Notes: a model not told the origin generated them from the sequence alone. DNA of 64,000 nucleotides from Schlesneria sp. DSM 10557 (GCF_041860085.1 NZ_CP124747.1:6471001-6535000); one strand, 5' to 3'; shown: positions 20,085 through 30,083, counted from the stretch's first letter. Numbers and translations: made by a program.

Positions 20085-22241
20085 TTATTTATTCAGGTCA
20101 CGCTTCCAGTAGCGGAGCTTTCGGCAGTGTGAGACGAAGTTGCTGGAGTCTTCGGGTGATTTCAGCGCGATGATTCCATCATCTGGTTTCTCAGGACCCC
20201 CGGCCTTCTTTAATAGCTGGCTGCCCCCCTCTGTCACACCGATGAACTTATGATGGGCGAGTGCATCTGCAATGAAGTCCCGTGCTGGTGGTTTGCGGCT
20301 GAGCTTATCGACGGCATCCTCAGGGACGGCCAGGACGACCGCATCGAACAGGACTGAGGGGGCTCCATCCAGCTTCTGATCGACGGTGAGTGCTTCACCT
20401 TTTTTCGTTTTGACCTTTCCAACATGCGGAGCGATCAATGTCATCGCTGCTCCTTCTTTCTTGAGTGCCGCTTTCAGCCCTTCGATTAATCCATCATCGA
20501 CGCCATCGGCGACCAGGACACCCACGTTCCTCCCGGCGAATGACTTGGGGCCGTTCTTCAAGATGCTCAGGGCGTTCGAGGCATTCAGTTGCTTCGTCGG
20601 TTTGGCGGCCTTGATTGGCTCGGGTAACTGAGTGATCCCCAACTCCGTCGCGACAGTCGTGGCGAGAGTCGCATCGATATTGCGAAGATGAGCCACCATT
20701 CGTTCGCGGATCTTTGGGGTTTCGACTTTGCTCAGTTCAAAGATGAGGGCGTCTGCAATGTGCTGCTGTTCGGTCTCAGTCTGGCTGAGATAGAACTGGC
20801 GCGCCTGGCTATAGTGGTCAGCGAATGTCTCGGATCGAGCGCGGACCTTCTTCCCCTGAATTTCTTCGGGATACGATCGGAAGCCTTTCTTGGGGGACTC
20901 GCGGGGGCCTCGTTCATCATCACCCCATGAGTTCGGCTCATAGTTTACTCGGCCTTTGGGGTTAACGAAGTTCATGTGACCGTCCTGCTGGAAGTTGCGG
21001 ACCAGGGCCTTGGCCGCATTGATCGGCAATTGCGTGAAATTCACACTTCCCAGACGTTTCAGTTGCGTATCCAGGTACGAGAAATTCCTTCCCTGCAGCA
21101 GCGGGTCATTCGTGAAGTCCAGCCCGGGAACAATGTTCTGGGTACAGAATGCAACCTGTTCGGTTTCGTGGAAGAAGTTGTCGACGCAACGATCGAGAAC
21201 CAGTCGGCCGACAATCCGGACAGGGACTTCCTCTTCAGGGATGATCTTGGTGGGGTCCAGGATGTCGAAGCCGAACTGGTCCGCGAATTTTTCGTCGAAC
21301 AATTGCAGTCCGAGTTCCCATTCGGGGAAGTCTCCATTCTGAATCGCGTTCCAGAGGTCGCGACGATGGAAGTCAGGGTCCGCTCCGTTAATCTTTACTG
21401 CTTCATTCCAGACGACTGATTGCAGACCCAGCTTCGGTTTCCAGTGGAACTTCACAAAGGTCGATTTTCCCTCGGCATTCACGAGACGGAACGTGTGTAC
21501 GCCGAAACCTTCCATGAATCGGTAGGACCGTGGAATCGCCCGGTCTGACATGACCCACATCACCATGTGCATACTTTCGGGGGTGAGGGAAATGAAGTCC
21601 CAAGCGTTATCGTGAGCGGTCTGAGCTTGCGGGAAACCTCGGTCAGGCTCGGGACGAAAAGCGTGAACCATATCCGGGAACTTGATCGGGTCCTGAATAA
21701 AGAAGACCGGCATGTTGTTTCCGACCAGGTCCCAGTTCCCCTCTTTCGTATAGAACTTGACCGCAAAACCTCGGACATCACGAGCCAGATCGGACGACCC
21801 TCGGCTGCCGACAACCGTCGAAAATCGGACGAAGACCGGAGTTTTCTCGTTGGCTCGCTGGAAAAGGTCCGCCTGAGTGACATCGGTCAGCGGCTTGTAG
21901 TTTTCAAAGTAACCGTGAACACCGAATCCCCGCGCGTGCACAACTCGCTCTGGAATGCGTTCGTGGTCGAAATGAAAGATCTTCTCACGGAAATGGAAGT
22001 CCTCCAGCAGGGCAGGACCTCGCGGTCCTGCTCGGAGAGTATTTTGATCGTCTGAGACAGGGACTCCTTGACCCGTTGTCAAAATATCCTTGTCGGACTT
22101 CGCGGTCTGGTGAGTTTCTCCGGCTGACTTATCCGAAGAGTCTTTTCCTTCTTCACCGCTGCTCGCTGCGGCGGTGATTCCGACCACCAGACCGAATACG
22201 AGCGCTCGCACAGCGCACTTCCAGGGTGAAAGTCTTTGCAT
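20085..22241 (-). CDS. katE: Large-subunit (HPII/clade 2) heme catalase with export signal
   Basis: The protein has about 718 residues, the length of large-subunit catalases. The core shows the catalytic histidine in [12 protein letters not shown], the asparagine in [17 protein letters not shown] and the heme-ligand tyrosine in [14 protein letters not shown]. After residue 590 comes the flavodoxin/DJ-1-like domain ([19 protein letters not shown]). The start at 22239-22241 gives a plausible signal peptide ([21 protein letters not shown]) with AGGA upstream; a longer start adds ten residues. Export is unusual for HPII and would protect the periplasm from hydrogen peroxide. It lies convergent to the sigma-54 activator, separated by a terminator. 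Confidence 0.93.
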   Translation of the reverse strand: MQRLSPWKCAVRALVFGLVVGITAAASSGEEGKDSSDKSAGETHQTAKSDKDILTTGQGVPVSDDQNTLRAGPRGPALLEDFHFREKIFHFDHERIPERVVHARGFGVHGYFENYKPLTDVTQADLFQRANEKTPVFVRFSTVVGSRGSSDLARDVRGFAVKFYTKEGNWDLVGNNMPVFFIQDPIKFPDMVHAFRPEPDRGFPQAQTAHDNAWDFISLTPESMHMVMWVMSDRAIPRSYRFMEGFGVHTFRLVNAEGKSTFVKFHWKPKLGLQSVVWNEAVKINGADPDFHRRDLWNAIQNGDFPEWELGLQLFDEKFADQFGFDILDPTKIIPEEEVPVRIVGRLVLDRCVDNFFHETEQVAFCTQNIVPGLDFTNDPLLQGRNFSYLDTQLKRLGSVNFTQLPINAAKALVRNFQQDGHMNFVNPKGRVNYEPNSWGDDERGPRESPKKGFRSYPEEIQGKKVRARSETFADHYSQARQFYLSQTETEQQHIADALIFELSKVETPKIRERMVAHLRNIDATLATTVATELGITQLPEPIKAAKPTKQLNASNALSILKNGPKSFAGRNVGVLVADGVDDGLIEGLKAALKKEGAAMTLIAPHVGKVKTKKGEALTVDQKLDGAPSVLFDAVVLAVPEDAVDKLSRKPPARDFIADALAHHKFIGVTEGGSQLLKKAGGPEKPDDGIIALKSPEDSSNFVSHCRKLRYWKRDLNK

Positions 22242-22713
22242 ACTTCGATCCTTTACAAAATGAGGTTTCAAGGAACGATCGCAAACGATGTACCGACCTT
22301 TCCTGATTGAGGGGCATCTCGCTCATCCCGCGGAATTCCTCGCGAGTGGAAGGGCGGCGGGAGAGCAGCCATCGAAGAGGGGGCGAAGTTCCGAAATCGC
22401 TCGGGGTTGAACTCATCGGTGGAAGTCGGAAGCAAATAGGTCCATGTCTTCGGTATGAGTGGAAACGCCGAAAACTCACCCGCGGCGATCGGGCAGATCT
22501 TGATGGGGCATGAGAAATCGCTCTGCCTGGCTTTTCCAGTGACCTCGTCCAGCCGAAGATTCGCTCAGGTATTTTCAGGTGGTGATGCTCTTTATGGCAA
22601 ATACCTGATGTTGCATCGACCAGACTGTCGTTCAATCGTCCGATCATGTCTCTCGCGTATTTCTTAGGTTCTCGACGCGCTATCCAGACAGTGACTCTCC
22701 GGGGCAGCAAACG
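22242..22713. other. Intergenic region upstream of katE
   Basis: No convincing gene is seen. A 190-codon open frame on the minus strand is rich in Arg and Ser and has no family character. The region probably holds the katE promoter; I cannot point to a specific -35/-10 or operator. Confidence 0.5.
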
Positions 22714-22748
22714 AAAACAGGGCAAAACTCGTGATGAGTTTTGCCCTG
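22714..22748 (-). terminator. Rho-independent terminator of the PRC-barrel gene
   Basis: CAGGGCAAAACTC (22718-22730) and GAGTTTTGCCCTG (22736-22748) form a perfect 13-base stem with a five-base loop. On the minus strand TTTT follows. It lies 45 bases after the stop of the gene at 22793. Confidence 0.85.
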
Positions 22749-22792
22749 GAGCGACGTCAGGTTGCGACTGATATCAGGTTACCTCTCAAACC

Positions 22793-23668
22793 CTATTTGG
22801 GATTGGGAGTATTAGGCTTAGGTTCATTAGGAACAGGAGCCGGCTTCTTTGGTTCCGCCGGTGCATTGCCCCGGGGAGCGGGTGGCTTAGGAGTATTCGT
22901 TCGGGGTGCATCTGCTCCAGGTCGATCTGTATTCTTGGCATCTGGTGCGGGTTTCGAGCGTTCCGGGGTGGGACGGTCAGCGTCATTTGAAGTTGGTTTA
23001 TCGGTTCGCCGGTCCGGGTTATTCTTGGAGGCCTCGTTGCGATTTCGGTCTGAATCGGAATTGTTCGGACGAGCATCATCCGATCGCCGTCGTTCAGACT
23101 GGGGATCACGATCATCATCGTTGTCGTCTCGCAGGGCCGGCTTGTTCACCCGGACATTCGTCCCGCGATTCAATCCGCGAACTCCGATCTGGGATTGTTG
23201 CGAGTAATACTCGTTCACGCGCGGACCCCACTGGGTGTAGGGGGCCTGGCGCCAGCGATTCCATTGAAAGTAAGGGGCTTTAACCCAGACAGTCTGAGGG
23301 ATCGTCAACGTGGTAAACTGAATGACGTTTGCATCGCCGAATGAGGGTTGAAAGACAGTCCACGGCATCACGTAAACCGTGTCTTTTTCTTCCGCTTCAT
23401 TCATTGCCACGACAGCGTAGAGTACTTCCGATGAGCCTCCATTGATCACCAGGTCCTTGATCTTTCCGACTTCCTGACCGCCATCATCTTTGACGGGCAA
23501 GCCAATCACTTCAGAAGCCCGGTAAATCTCGCTTTCGCCAACCGCCCCATCGCCACGCGTCGGCACAGCTGCTTTACCTTCGACCTGGTCATCGGCCAGA
23601 ACAGGAATGATCCCCTGTCCGCTGACGAGCAACGCAATCGCACTGACTTTTACCAGCAGATTCTTCAT
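22793..23668 (-). CDS. Secreted PRC-barrel protein with a long disordered tail
   Basis: This 291-residue protein has a signal peptide (about residues 1-25, ending VLADD), a PRC-barrel-like domain at about 46-125 (YRASEVIGLPVKDDGGQEVGKIKDLVI) and a low-complexity tail of about 120 residues rich in Asp, Arg, Asn and Pro. PRC-barrels bind other proteins or RNA and often occur in stress or envelope proteins. The tail is first acidic-basic, then proline-alanine rich, and likely disordered. GGAGAG precedes the ATG. Its partner is unknown. It is followed by its own terminator. Confidence 0.8.
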   Translation of the reverse strand: MKNLLVKVSAIALLVSGQGIIPVLADDQVEGKAAVPTRGDGAVGESEIYRASEVIGLPVKDDGGQEVGKIKDLVINGGSSEVLYAVVAMNEAEEKDTVYVMPWTVFQPSFGDANVIQFTTLTIPQTVWVKAPYFQWNRWRQAPYTQWGPRVNEYYSQQSQIGVRGLNRGTNVRVNKPALRDDNDDDRDPQSERRRSDDARPNNSDSDRNRNEASKNNPDRRTDKPTSNDADRPTPERSKPAPDAKNTDRPGADAPRTNTPKPPAPRGNAPAEPKKPAPVPNEPKPNTPNPK

Positions 23669-24261
23669 GGAACTCTCCGATAGCTAATGAAAGATGAAAA
23701 CCGATCGCCTCACGTTGAGTTGCGATCCGTCAAAGTTCCCGATCCATGTCAAATCGAGTTCCCAGACAGGCGGAACAACTTAATGCCATTCCGCGAACTC
23801 GAACGTGACGCTCATCCAACGTGGGTGAGATGGTTTCCCGACTGAGCCTGAGCAGGAAGGGGTACTTCACTCTGGCAGGGAATGTTCGGGAACATCCGCA
23901 AATCACATTCCCCAAGTGGAAGAGAAAGGCGTAATAGCACGAGCGGTAGTGCGGTTGGGAAAGCCTGCTAAAACAGGAAGGCGCCGGTTATATCGAGGGA
24001 GCGCTTCTTAAGATGTCGCGACGATCGGGAGGGGGCTCTGCAGGAGGTGCAGATCTGAGAGAAAGGTGAATGAGCGCGACTCGGGCGATGCACCGAGATC
24101 TCAAACCGAGCAGACTGGTCGACGGGCGGAAATCTTGTCGTGGCGGAAAGCTGTTCCCCCAGGCCGCGCGGACCTCTTGAGACATCCCTATCGGATGCAC
24201 TGGTTGAATGAGTGTTGTGAAGAGGGGGATCAACATGACTCGGGTTGCGATGATGGTGAGT
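23669..24261. other. Non-coding stretch between the PRC-barrel and RibD-like genes
   Basis: Only short open frames without ribosome sites or family character are found on either strand. It should contain the promoter of the PRC-barrel gene. No clear repeat or hairpin was seen. Confidence 0.45.
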
Positions 24262-24906
24262 TCAGCGCCTGACCAGCACGTAGTGCACGGCTTTGGGGGA
24301 TGGCGTTACTTTCTCGCATTGATAGCCAAGTGCGTTTAGATCAATGCCCTCAAAAAGATGTTCGCCACGACCCAGCAGAATGGGCGAAACCGCCAGATGC
24401 AGTTCATCGATCAATTTGCATCGAAGGTATTGCCGAATCGTTGAGGCTCCCCCCAGCAGTCGGATGTCCTGTGCTCCCGCCGCCCCCTGCGCCTGTTCCA
24501 GAGCGGCGTGGATGCCGTCGGTCACAAAGTGGAAGACGGTCCCCCCTTCCATTTCGAGGGATGGTCGCTTGTAGTGCGTGAGCACGTAAACGGGGGAGTG
24601 ATAGGGGGGATTTTCGCCCCACCAGCCGCGCCAGGTTTCGTCAGGCCACGGGCCCCGGATCGGACTAAACATATTTCGTCCCAGAATCCACGCCCCTACC
24701 CCGGCCATGCTTTGTGCAGCGAGTTGATCATCAATCCCCGTCTCGCCGCCTTCCTTTCCCACCATGCTGTGGAAGGTTCGGGTCCCGACCAGCCATTGGT
24801 GCAAGGACTCGCCTCCGATCCCCAGCGGATTGTCCAGTGACTGGTCAGGACCGGCACCGTAACCGTCCAGCGAAATCGTAAATCCTCGAACGAGCAGACG
24901 TGCCAT
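24262..24906 (-). CDS. Dihydrofolate reductase/RibD C-terminal-domain family protein
   Basis: The protein has 214 residues. Its pattern matches the RibD_C/DHFR-like family: LLVRGFTISLDGYGAG at the start, WILGRNMFSPIRGPWPD, YVLTHYKRPS, IRLLGGASTIRQYL near the nucleotide-binding part, and LHLAVSPILLGRGEHLFEGID. Members are NADPH-dependent reductases of mostly unknown substrate. It has no signal peptide. It is on the same strand as the PhnB-like gene, 153 bases downstream of that gene's stop, so co-transcription is possible. Small reductase and PhnB/VOC proteins are often found together, but no pathway can be given. Confidence 0.87.
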   Translation of the reverse strand: MARLLVRGFTISLDGYGAGPDQSLDNPLGIGGESLHQWLVGTRTFHSMVGKEGGETGIDDQLAAQSMAGVGAWILGRNMFSPIRGPWPDETWRGWWGENPPYHSPVYVLTHYKRPSLEMEGGTVFHFVTDGIHAALEQAQGAAGAQDIRLLGGASTIRQYLRCKLIDELHLAVSPILLGRGEHLFEGIDLNALGYQCEKVTPSPKAVHYVLVRR

Positions 24907-25059
24907 GGACTGGTTCCCAATTCGTGGGGCTGAATTCTCAGAAACGTACAGACTGGTCGCTCATCCATTCCAGTTGAACGCTGACCTGGTCAAGAGTCTG
25001 AAATCGAGGGGCTTCAAGAGCGACGAGATGAAGTGCGACGGCCGATCGGGTTGCGAGAC

Positions 25060-25554
25060 TCACTTTCCGCCGTCGATCGCCGCTTGGATGGTGGCAACGT
25101 CGATTTTCCTCATCGGCATCATTGCATTGAACGCTCGCTGGGCGATGGCCGGATCGGGATGGGTAACCGCCTGCATCAGGATCTGCGGTGTAATTTGCCA
25201 GGACAATCCCCACTGATCCTTGCACCAGCCACACTGACTCTCTTCGCCACCGTTATTGACGATGGCATTCCAGTAGCGATCCGTCTCTGCCTGGTCCTCG
25301 GTCATTACCTGGAATGAAAATGCCATCGAGTGTGAAATACCCGGCCCACCGTTCAGACCCAGGCAGGGAATGCCGAGAACCGAGAATTCCACCGTCAGGA
25401 CATCTCCGGCCTTTCCTGATGGAAAGTCGGCGGGAGCACGCGTGACCTTGCCGACAGTCGATTCAGGGAATGTTTTTGCATAAAAGCGAGCTGCCTCTTC
25501 GGCTGTACCGTTGAACCACAGGCAAACCCGGTTCTTCACTGCTGCTGCTGTCAC
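25060..25554 (-). CDS. PhnB-like VOC-superfamily protein
   Basis: The protein has 164 residues with the 3-demethylubiquinone methyltransferase-like/PhnB pattern: NRVCLWFNGTAEEAARFYAKTFPES, VLTVEFSVLGIPCLGLNGGP and DRYWNAIVNNGGEESQCGWCKDQWGLSWQITP. I placed the start at the GTG of 25552-25554 because GGAGA lies seven bases before it and the domain begins there. The longer frame adds about 100 residues with no domain and many arginines. The fold is a paired beta-alpha-beta-beta-beta unit. Despite the historic name it is not expected to be a methyltransferase; the function is unknown. Confidence 0.85.
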   Translation of the reverse strand: MTAAAVKNRVCLWFNGTAEEAARFYAKTFPESTVGKVTRAPADFPSGKAGDVLTVEFSVLGIPCLGLNGGPGISHSMAFSFQVMTEDQAETDRYWNAIVNNGGEESQCGWCKDQWGLSWQITPQILMQAVTHPDPAIAQRAFNAMMPMRKIDVATIQAAIDGGK

Positions 25555-26048
25555 GTTGTTTCTCCATGGATTTGGACGACTGTCCCACCGAAAGACATAC
25601 CTCAGAGACAGAAATTCGATCGTGGCACGGGCCGTCTGCTCGTCGACAAGTACGTGCTCAAGATCCATTTCCGTCACGATTATGTGAGAGTCGATTTGAA
25701 CCCGATCGGCTCTTCGGAATCTTGTCGAACGAAACCGACCGATTCGACAGTGGCTCCAGGAATTTGAGGGGATTTTTTTAAGGAGAGACTTCGCGGCGGA
25801 ATTTACCGGATCAGGAACGTTCGATCTGGTGTGCGGGGCGATTCGGAACCTTGGTATGAAGGGCACCGGCCCCCTTCAGTGAGGTCGGGCCTGGGAATGC
25901 GGGGTCTGTCCCCTTGCTCGGGATTCGGTGGGACTTCGCACTGCAACTGACGCGTCCCAGTTACTGCTGCGTCCTCGTTGCTGCGAAATCGCAACAGGGC
26001 GAACGGTCCCGGTATCGTGAGGTGGGAGATTTCATTCGGGGATGGAGG
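25555..26048. other. Region between helicase stop and PhnB-like start
   Basis: The PhnB frame stays open upstream to 25866 but without family sequence. A run of seven T at 25773-25779 on the plus strand has no matching hairpin next to it. No gene is supported. Confidence 0.45.
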
Positions 26049-28145
26049 CTATTCCCACATCTTGCCAATTCGCTTCCGGACATCCGCCGTGGTCACCCCA
26101 GTCGCTGTCTCGTATCCGCTTGACGCGGGGGTTCGCGTATTGAGTTGGACGCGATCGAAGTATTCCATGACTTCATCCGGCAGGAACCGCGTTCGCTGTG
26201 AGTACGAATGGCGATCGCTTTTGAAGTGCGAATGAAAATAGTAGCGTTGCGGATGCAGTACGTAGAGGTTTGACCTCGCACGCGTCAGGGCGACATAGAA
26301 CAGTCTGCGTTCTTCTTCAATTTCCTCGGTGGATTTTGTCGCCATGTCCGATGGTATGTTGCCATCGGCCGCATGCAGCACGAAGACCGATTCCCACTCC
26401 AGCCCTTTGGCGGAATGGATGGTACTGAGTGTGAGGTAGTCTTCGTCGAGCAGCGGATCGACAGCAAAATCCTGCGTGGAACTGGGAGGATCCAGCGTCA
26501 GATCGTTCAGAAACTGGGAACGGGACTCAAACCGTGCAGCCATCTGCTCGATCTGTTCAATGTCCCGCGTCCGCACGAAGGCGTCGTCGTACTTCTGTTC
26601 CAGCAGCGGCGCGTAGAACGTCCGGATGTGATGAATCTGCGAAGCAAGTTCCAGGGGTTTTGTTGTCCGCCCTGACAGGATCCTGAGTAAGGCGATGAAC
26701 AGTGGCCAATGTGTCGATGTGGCCGCAGGCGGCTTAAAGTCGCTCCACGCTTCAAAACGTCCCTGCTGGGCAACCAGTTGTTCAATCAGCTGCGACGCTT
26801 TCTTCGAACCGATTCCGGGAAGCAGCAACAGGATTCTCAGTGCGGCCACAGCATCGCGAGGATTTTCGGCGACTCTCAAAAATGCCAGGACATCTTTGAT
26901 GTGAGCCGCTTCGACAAACTTGAGGCCTCCGAATTTGTGAAAAGGAATATTCCGTCGGGCCAGTTCCAGTTCCAGTCCCAGACTGTGATGCGCCGCGCGA
27001 AATAGGACCGCCTGCTGTTTCAGTTCGACCCCCTGCTCTCGCAACGAAAGGATCTGCTCGATGACGTAGTTGGACTGCTCATCCTCATCAAGACAGGAAA
27101 CGTAGTTTGGTTTGCATCCTTCCACTCGCTTCGACCAGAGCGTCTTGCGATGTCCTTCTGCCGCGAGGGCGATGATCCGGTTGGTTGCTTCGAGAATCGG
27201 TTGAGTCGATCGATAGTTCTGTTCTAAAGGCAGTACCGTCGTGTTGGGAAACTGCTGGGGAAAGTCGAGAATGTTTCTGACGGTGGCGGCGCGAAATCCA
27301 TAGACCGACTGAGCGTCATCACCAACAGCGGTGAGACCAATTCCGTCGGGACAAAGCCCACTGACAATCTCGGCCTGAAGAGTGTTTGTATCCTGATACT
27401 CATCCACAAGAACACAGTCGAACTTCTGGCGAATGACCTCACTGCACGCGGGCTCTGCAATCAGGCTGTGCCAGAACAGCAACAGGTCATCGTAGTCCAG
27501 TGTCTGCTGTTGTTCCTTGCGATCGGAATAGGCAGAGAACAGCTTTTTCAGACCCTCAAGTTGATCGGTGACCCAGGGAAACGATTCCTTCAGGACTTGC
27601 TCGAGCGGACGCTGGGTGTTGACGACACGGCTGTAGATGTCGAGGCAGGTTCCCTTCAGGGGAAACCGCTTGTCTGTCCTGGTCAGCTCAAGTTCCGTAC
27701 GAAGGATGTTCAGCAGATCTTCGGCGTCACTTCGATCGATGACCGTGAATTCGGGGCTGAGTCCTATCAGCTTGCCATGCTGCCTGAGGAGTCGCGTCCC
27801 GACGGCGTGAAACGTTCCGCCCCAGACCCCACGTGCAGCGGCCTTCGTCGGTGTTCCCTGAGCTCGACCAGGTTTTTGCTGTTGCAGCAGCAGCGAATCA
27901 ACGCGCCTCAGCATCTCGGCTGCGGCGCGCCGCGTGAACGTCAGCAACAGGATTCGACCTGGGTCAATTCTCCGGGCAATCAGACACGCAACCCGGTGAG
28001 CCAGAGTCGTAGTTTTGCCCGTCCCCGCACCGGCGATGATCAACAGGGGGCTTTGCCCATGCGTGGCCGCTGCCCGTTGCTGTGGGTTGAGCTTGGAAAG
28101 CAGTGAGTCGAGGAATTCGTCAGACTCGTCGGTCGTCCTTGTCAC
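26049..28145 (-). CDS. UvrD/Rep-family superfamily 1 DNA helicase
   Basis: The protein has about 698 residues and carries all SF1A motifs in order: Q-motif LNPQQRAA, Walker A AGAGTGKTTTLAHRV, LLLTFTRRAAAEM, DEAD-like DCVLVDEYQDTN, GDDAQSVYGFRAAT, LEQNYRSTQPIL, STIHSAKGLEWESVF and FYVALTRARSNLYV. It unwinds DNA 3' to 5' in repair or replication restart. I chose the GTG at 28143-28145 because GGAG lies five bases upstream and the helicase domain begins about 20 residues later. An ATG at 28229 is an alternative. It lacks the long C-terminal extension of PcrA/UvrD, so Rep-like or a UvrD paralogue are both open. Confidence 0.92.
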   Translation of the reverse strand: MTRTTDESDEFLDSLLSKLNPQQRAAATHGQSPLLIIAGAGTGKTTTLAHRVACLIARRIDPGRILLLTFTRRAAAEMLRRVDSLLLQQQKPGRAQGTPTKAAARGVWGGTFHAVGTRLLRQHGKLIGLSPEFTVIDRSDAEDLLNILRTELELTRTDKRFPLKGTCLDIYSRVVNTQRPLEQVLKESFPWVTDQLEGLKKLFSAYSDRKEQQQTLDYDDLLLFWHSLIAEPACSEVIRQKFDCVLVDEYQDTNTLQAEIVSGLCPDGIGLTAVGDDAQSVYGFRAATVRNILDFPQQFPNTTVLPLEQNYRSTQPILEATNRIIALAAEGHRKTLWSKRVEGCKPNYVSCLDEDEQSNYVIEQILSLREQGVELKQQAVLFRAAHHSLGLELELARRNIPFHKFGGLKFVEAAHIKDVLAFLRVAENPRDAVAALRILLLLPGIGSKKASQLIEQLVAQQGRFEAWSDFKPPAATSTHWPLFIALLRILSGRTTKPLELASQIHHIRTFYAPLLEQKYDDAFVRTRDIEQIEQMAARFESRSQFLNDLTLDPPSSTQDFAVDPLLDEDYLTLSTIHSAKGLEWESVFVLHAADGNIPSDMATKSTEEIEEERRLFYVALTRARSNLYVLHPQRYYFHSHFKSDRHSYSQRTRFLPDEVMEYFDRVQLNTRTPASSGYETATGVTTADVRKRIGKMWE

Positions 28146-28554
28146 AATCACTCCGTTCAATGCGCTGCCGATGGCGGGACCCCTCTTGGGTCCGCGGCCC
28201 GTCGGCCAATCTCTGCCATCGTGCATCATAACAGAAACGGCGACGTCGCAAGGCGTCGAGATCCGACTCTCCGGTAACTGCTGAGCTGAAGGAGGTTTAA
28301 AGTCTGCGGAGACGACATTTCTGTCGGGGATTGGATGGATGTTCTGTGGAGATTGAACCAGCGAGCGCGAGGAATGTGTTGAGAAATGACAGCGTGATCG
28401 GTCTGAAGCCAATCTGCCACACGTCCAGCGTTGTTCGGTCTACGGAATCGCCGTGGAGCGTTGTCACTTCATCCGAGTGGGGAACGCGGTTAGTCCTCCG
28501 GCAGTCAAGCGTCCGTCGTTGCGTGGTGGGCGAAGAGCCGCAGTCGTAGCCCGG
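28146..28554. other. Upstream region of the helicase gene
   Basis: The helicase frame continues upstream without family character, and other open frames are short. No repeats or RNA gene were recognised. The helicase promoter presumably lies here. Confidence 0.4.
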
Positions 28555-28601
28555 AAAAAGAGCAAGGGGGACCCGACCTTGTGGTGCGGATCCCCTTGCT
28601 C
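28555..28601 (-). terminator. Rho-independent terminator after the DUF2171 gene
   Basis: GAGCAAGGGG and CCCCTTGCTC (28560-28601) pair, and inner CC/GG can extend the stem. On the minus strand CTTTTTCCGG follows. It begins 24 bases after the stop of the gene at 28625. Confidence 0.85.
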
Positions 28602-28624
28602 TGTGAGTTCTGTCAGGAAATTGT

Positions 28625-29023
28625 TCAGTGACTGCAACCGCAGCTGGCCGCGTCTGACTTCCAGGAACTCTCTGTTTCCATCGAGTTCTTATTCAGATGG
28701 ACTTCGCTGTCGACGTGATCGACCCACGAAGCGGGGATGTAGTGATGCTGCCCATCGGAGCTGTGGTTTCTGGTCAGTTTGATCCCGTTTCCCTCAACGT
28801 GATCGACGACCCCCACCTTCTTGCCGCACGAGGCGACGACGGACATGTGGTCTTTGATCTGGGAATAGCTCTCGCAACACTGGGATTGGCCCATCCCCGT
28901 CGCCGATTTCACATAACCCACGGCGTTCTCGGCCCCTTGAGCGATCTGCTCACCGGCGCGTTTGGCCACGTCTGCCACAGCCTGTCCCGCTTCAACCGCT
29001 TTTTCCTTGAGTGAGTTAGCCAT
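28625..29023 (-). CDS. DUF2171 protein with amphipathic N-terminal helix
   Basis: This 132-residue protein has two parts. Residues 1-40 (LKEKAVEAGQAVADVAKRAGEQIAQGAENAV) form an alanine-rich amphipathic helix like late-embryogenesis or CsbD-type stress proteins. Residues 57-118 match DUF2171, with HMSVVASCGKKVGVVDHVEG and the closing YIPASWVDHVDSEVHLNK. The end is Cys-rich (ASCGCSH), together with CC at residues 49-50. AAGGAG sits just before the ATG, so expression is probably high. Proteins of this type are typical general-stress proteins; the biochemical role is unknown. Confidence 0.82.
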   Translation of the reverse strand: MANSLKEKAVEAGQAVADVAKRAGEQIAQGAENAVGYVKSATGMGQSQCCESYSQIKDHMSVVASCGKKVGVVDHVEGNGIKLTRNHSSDGQHHYIPASWVDHVDSEVHLNKNSMETESSWKSDAASCGCSH

Positions 29024-29318
29024 TTTGCTTTCTCCTTGAATTTGGTCATCGAATGGTAGGTTGTCACGGCTGCAAACCGCGAACGTCTACCCACTCAATT
29101 TTGCAAACGACGTGCCGCCCTTCCTTACGTTCCGTGAAGCGTTCCGATCGGATCGCCGAGCTCACAGGCGAGCGATCATTTCAAGCAGACGGGCATGACG
29201 TGACGGGGACTAGTGTCAGCGCGGTTTTCGACTGAGTACAGCTTGAAGGGCTCGAGACCGCTATCCGGTTGCGGAGGCGAATAAGCTTTGCGGCAATAAG
29301 TCATGAAATAGAAACCAT
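29024..29318. other. Upstream region of the DUF2171 gene
   Basis: No gene is supported. The ribosome site AAGGAG for DUF2171 is at its left edge, and the promoter presumably lies here. Confidence 0.4.
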
Positions 29319-29351
29319 GAGAGCCTCTCAGTCGGTTACTGAGAGGCTCTC
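29319..29351 (-). terminator. Perfect hairpin downstream of the lipoprotein gene
   Basis: GAGAGCCTCTCAGT and ACTGAGAGGCTCTC form a 14-base stem with loop CGGTT. On the minus strand the flank is ATGGTTTCTATTTC, so the T-tract is interrupted. It lies about 100 bases after the lipoprotein stop. Confidence 0.7.
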
Positions 29352-29452
29352 CATAGGTTAAGCGCTGACGATCGTCGATCGCCTTGCCCGAGCAGATTCA
29401 GAAAATCTGTCCCGTCGACAAAACTCCGTATTCTATTGCCGATCGATTGGAA

Positions 29453-29869
29453 CTATTTCCCTCCTCCCAGAGGTGCTCCCGTGCGAACTTTCTTCGAAGT
29501 CATTTTGATTTCCACAGGATCGGCCGATTTGCTGACCGTGACTTTCACACTGTCCGCCGTCGGACTGGTCCCGATCTTCATGGGGTCGGGTAGCAGCAGG
29601 ACGACGTATTCGCCGGGGACAATTCCCGGTTTGTTAGGATAGCTCTTCAGATCGACGCTTCCATCGGAAGCGACGGTTCCGGTTGCAGGGGGAATTTTTG
29701 AACCCGGGCTGGCTGCTGACAGACTCAGCGTCGCAGGACCATAGGGCTTATCATCAAGCACCAACTTGGCAGGGACCGTCACAACCGGCAATTGAGCTGG
29801 TCCGCCGCCGCAGCCGGAAAGGCTAAAACACAGGACCGCCAACCCAGCGTATTTCCAATTTTTCACCAT
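29453..29869 (-). CDS. Small lipoprotein encoded behind a DUF1559 gene
   Basis: The protein has 138 residues. It has a lipoprotein signal with lipobox LSGC (about residues 18-21) followed by a Gly-rich spacer. The rest resembles a single carboxypeptidase-regulatory-like or transthyretin-like beta-sandwich: PAKLVLDDKPYGPATLSL, GTVASDGSVDLKSY and GIVPGEYVVLL. Such lipoproteins commonly lie next to DUF1559 genes in planctomycetes. The ATG at 29867-29869 has GGGAGAG eight bases upstream; a longer start adds seven residues. It is probably anchored in a membrane facing the periplasm and may interact with the prepilin-like protein. Confidence 0.83.
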   Translation of the reverse strand: MVKNWKYAGLAVLCFSLSGCGGGPAQLPVVTVPAKLVLDDKPYGPATLSLSAASPGSKIPPATGTVASDGSVDLKSYPNKPGIVPGEYVVLLLPDPMKIGTSPTADSVKVTVSKSADPVEIKMTSKKVRTGAPLGGGK

Positions 29870-29895
29870 GAACTGAATCTCTCCCGTCATGCAGT

Positions 29896-29968
29896 GCCTG
29901 GAAATGCTCCAGGCGAGTTTATTGACTTAACAGTACCAGAGTGCCGATGGCAGGAGCAATGTCCTGCC
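29896..29968 (-). promoter_or_regulatory. Two tandem hairpins between the DUF1559 and lipoprotein genes
   Basis: GCCTGGA/TCCAGGC (29896-29914) and GGCAGGA/TCCTGCC (29949-29968) each form a seven-base stem with a five- or six-base loop. They lie in the leader of the lipoprotein gene, after the DUF1559 stop. They could set different transcript levels of the two genes by partial termination or processing. There is no T-run. Confidence 0.4.
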
Positions 29969-30083
29969 GCAAAGCGATGGATTTATTCATCGCCAGCACT
30001 CCGATGGACGCTCAGAATGAAATCGAGCCTTCTGGCGTCCACCGTGGTGAGAGTGAAATGACAGAATCGACCGTGATCAGCCT

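Noticed and set aside
22153..22725. Minus-strand frame of 190 codons upstream of katE
   Set aside because: It overlaps the katE start, is rich in Arg and Ser and has no ribosome site.
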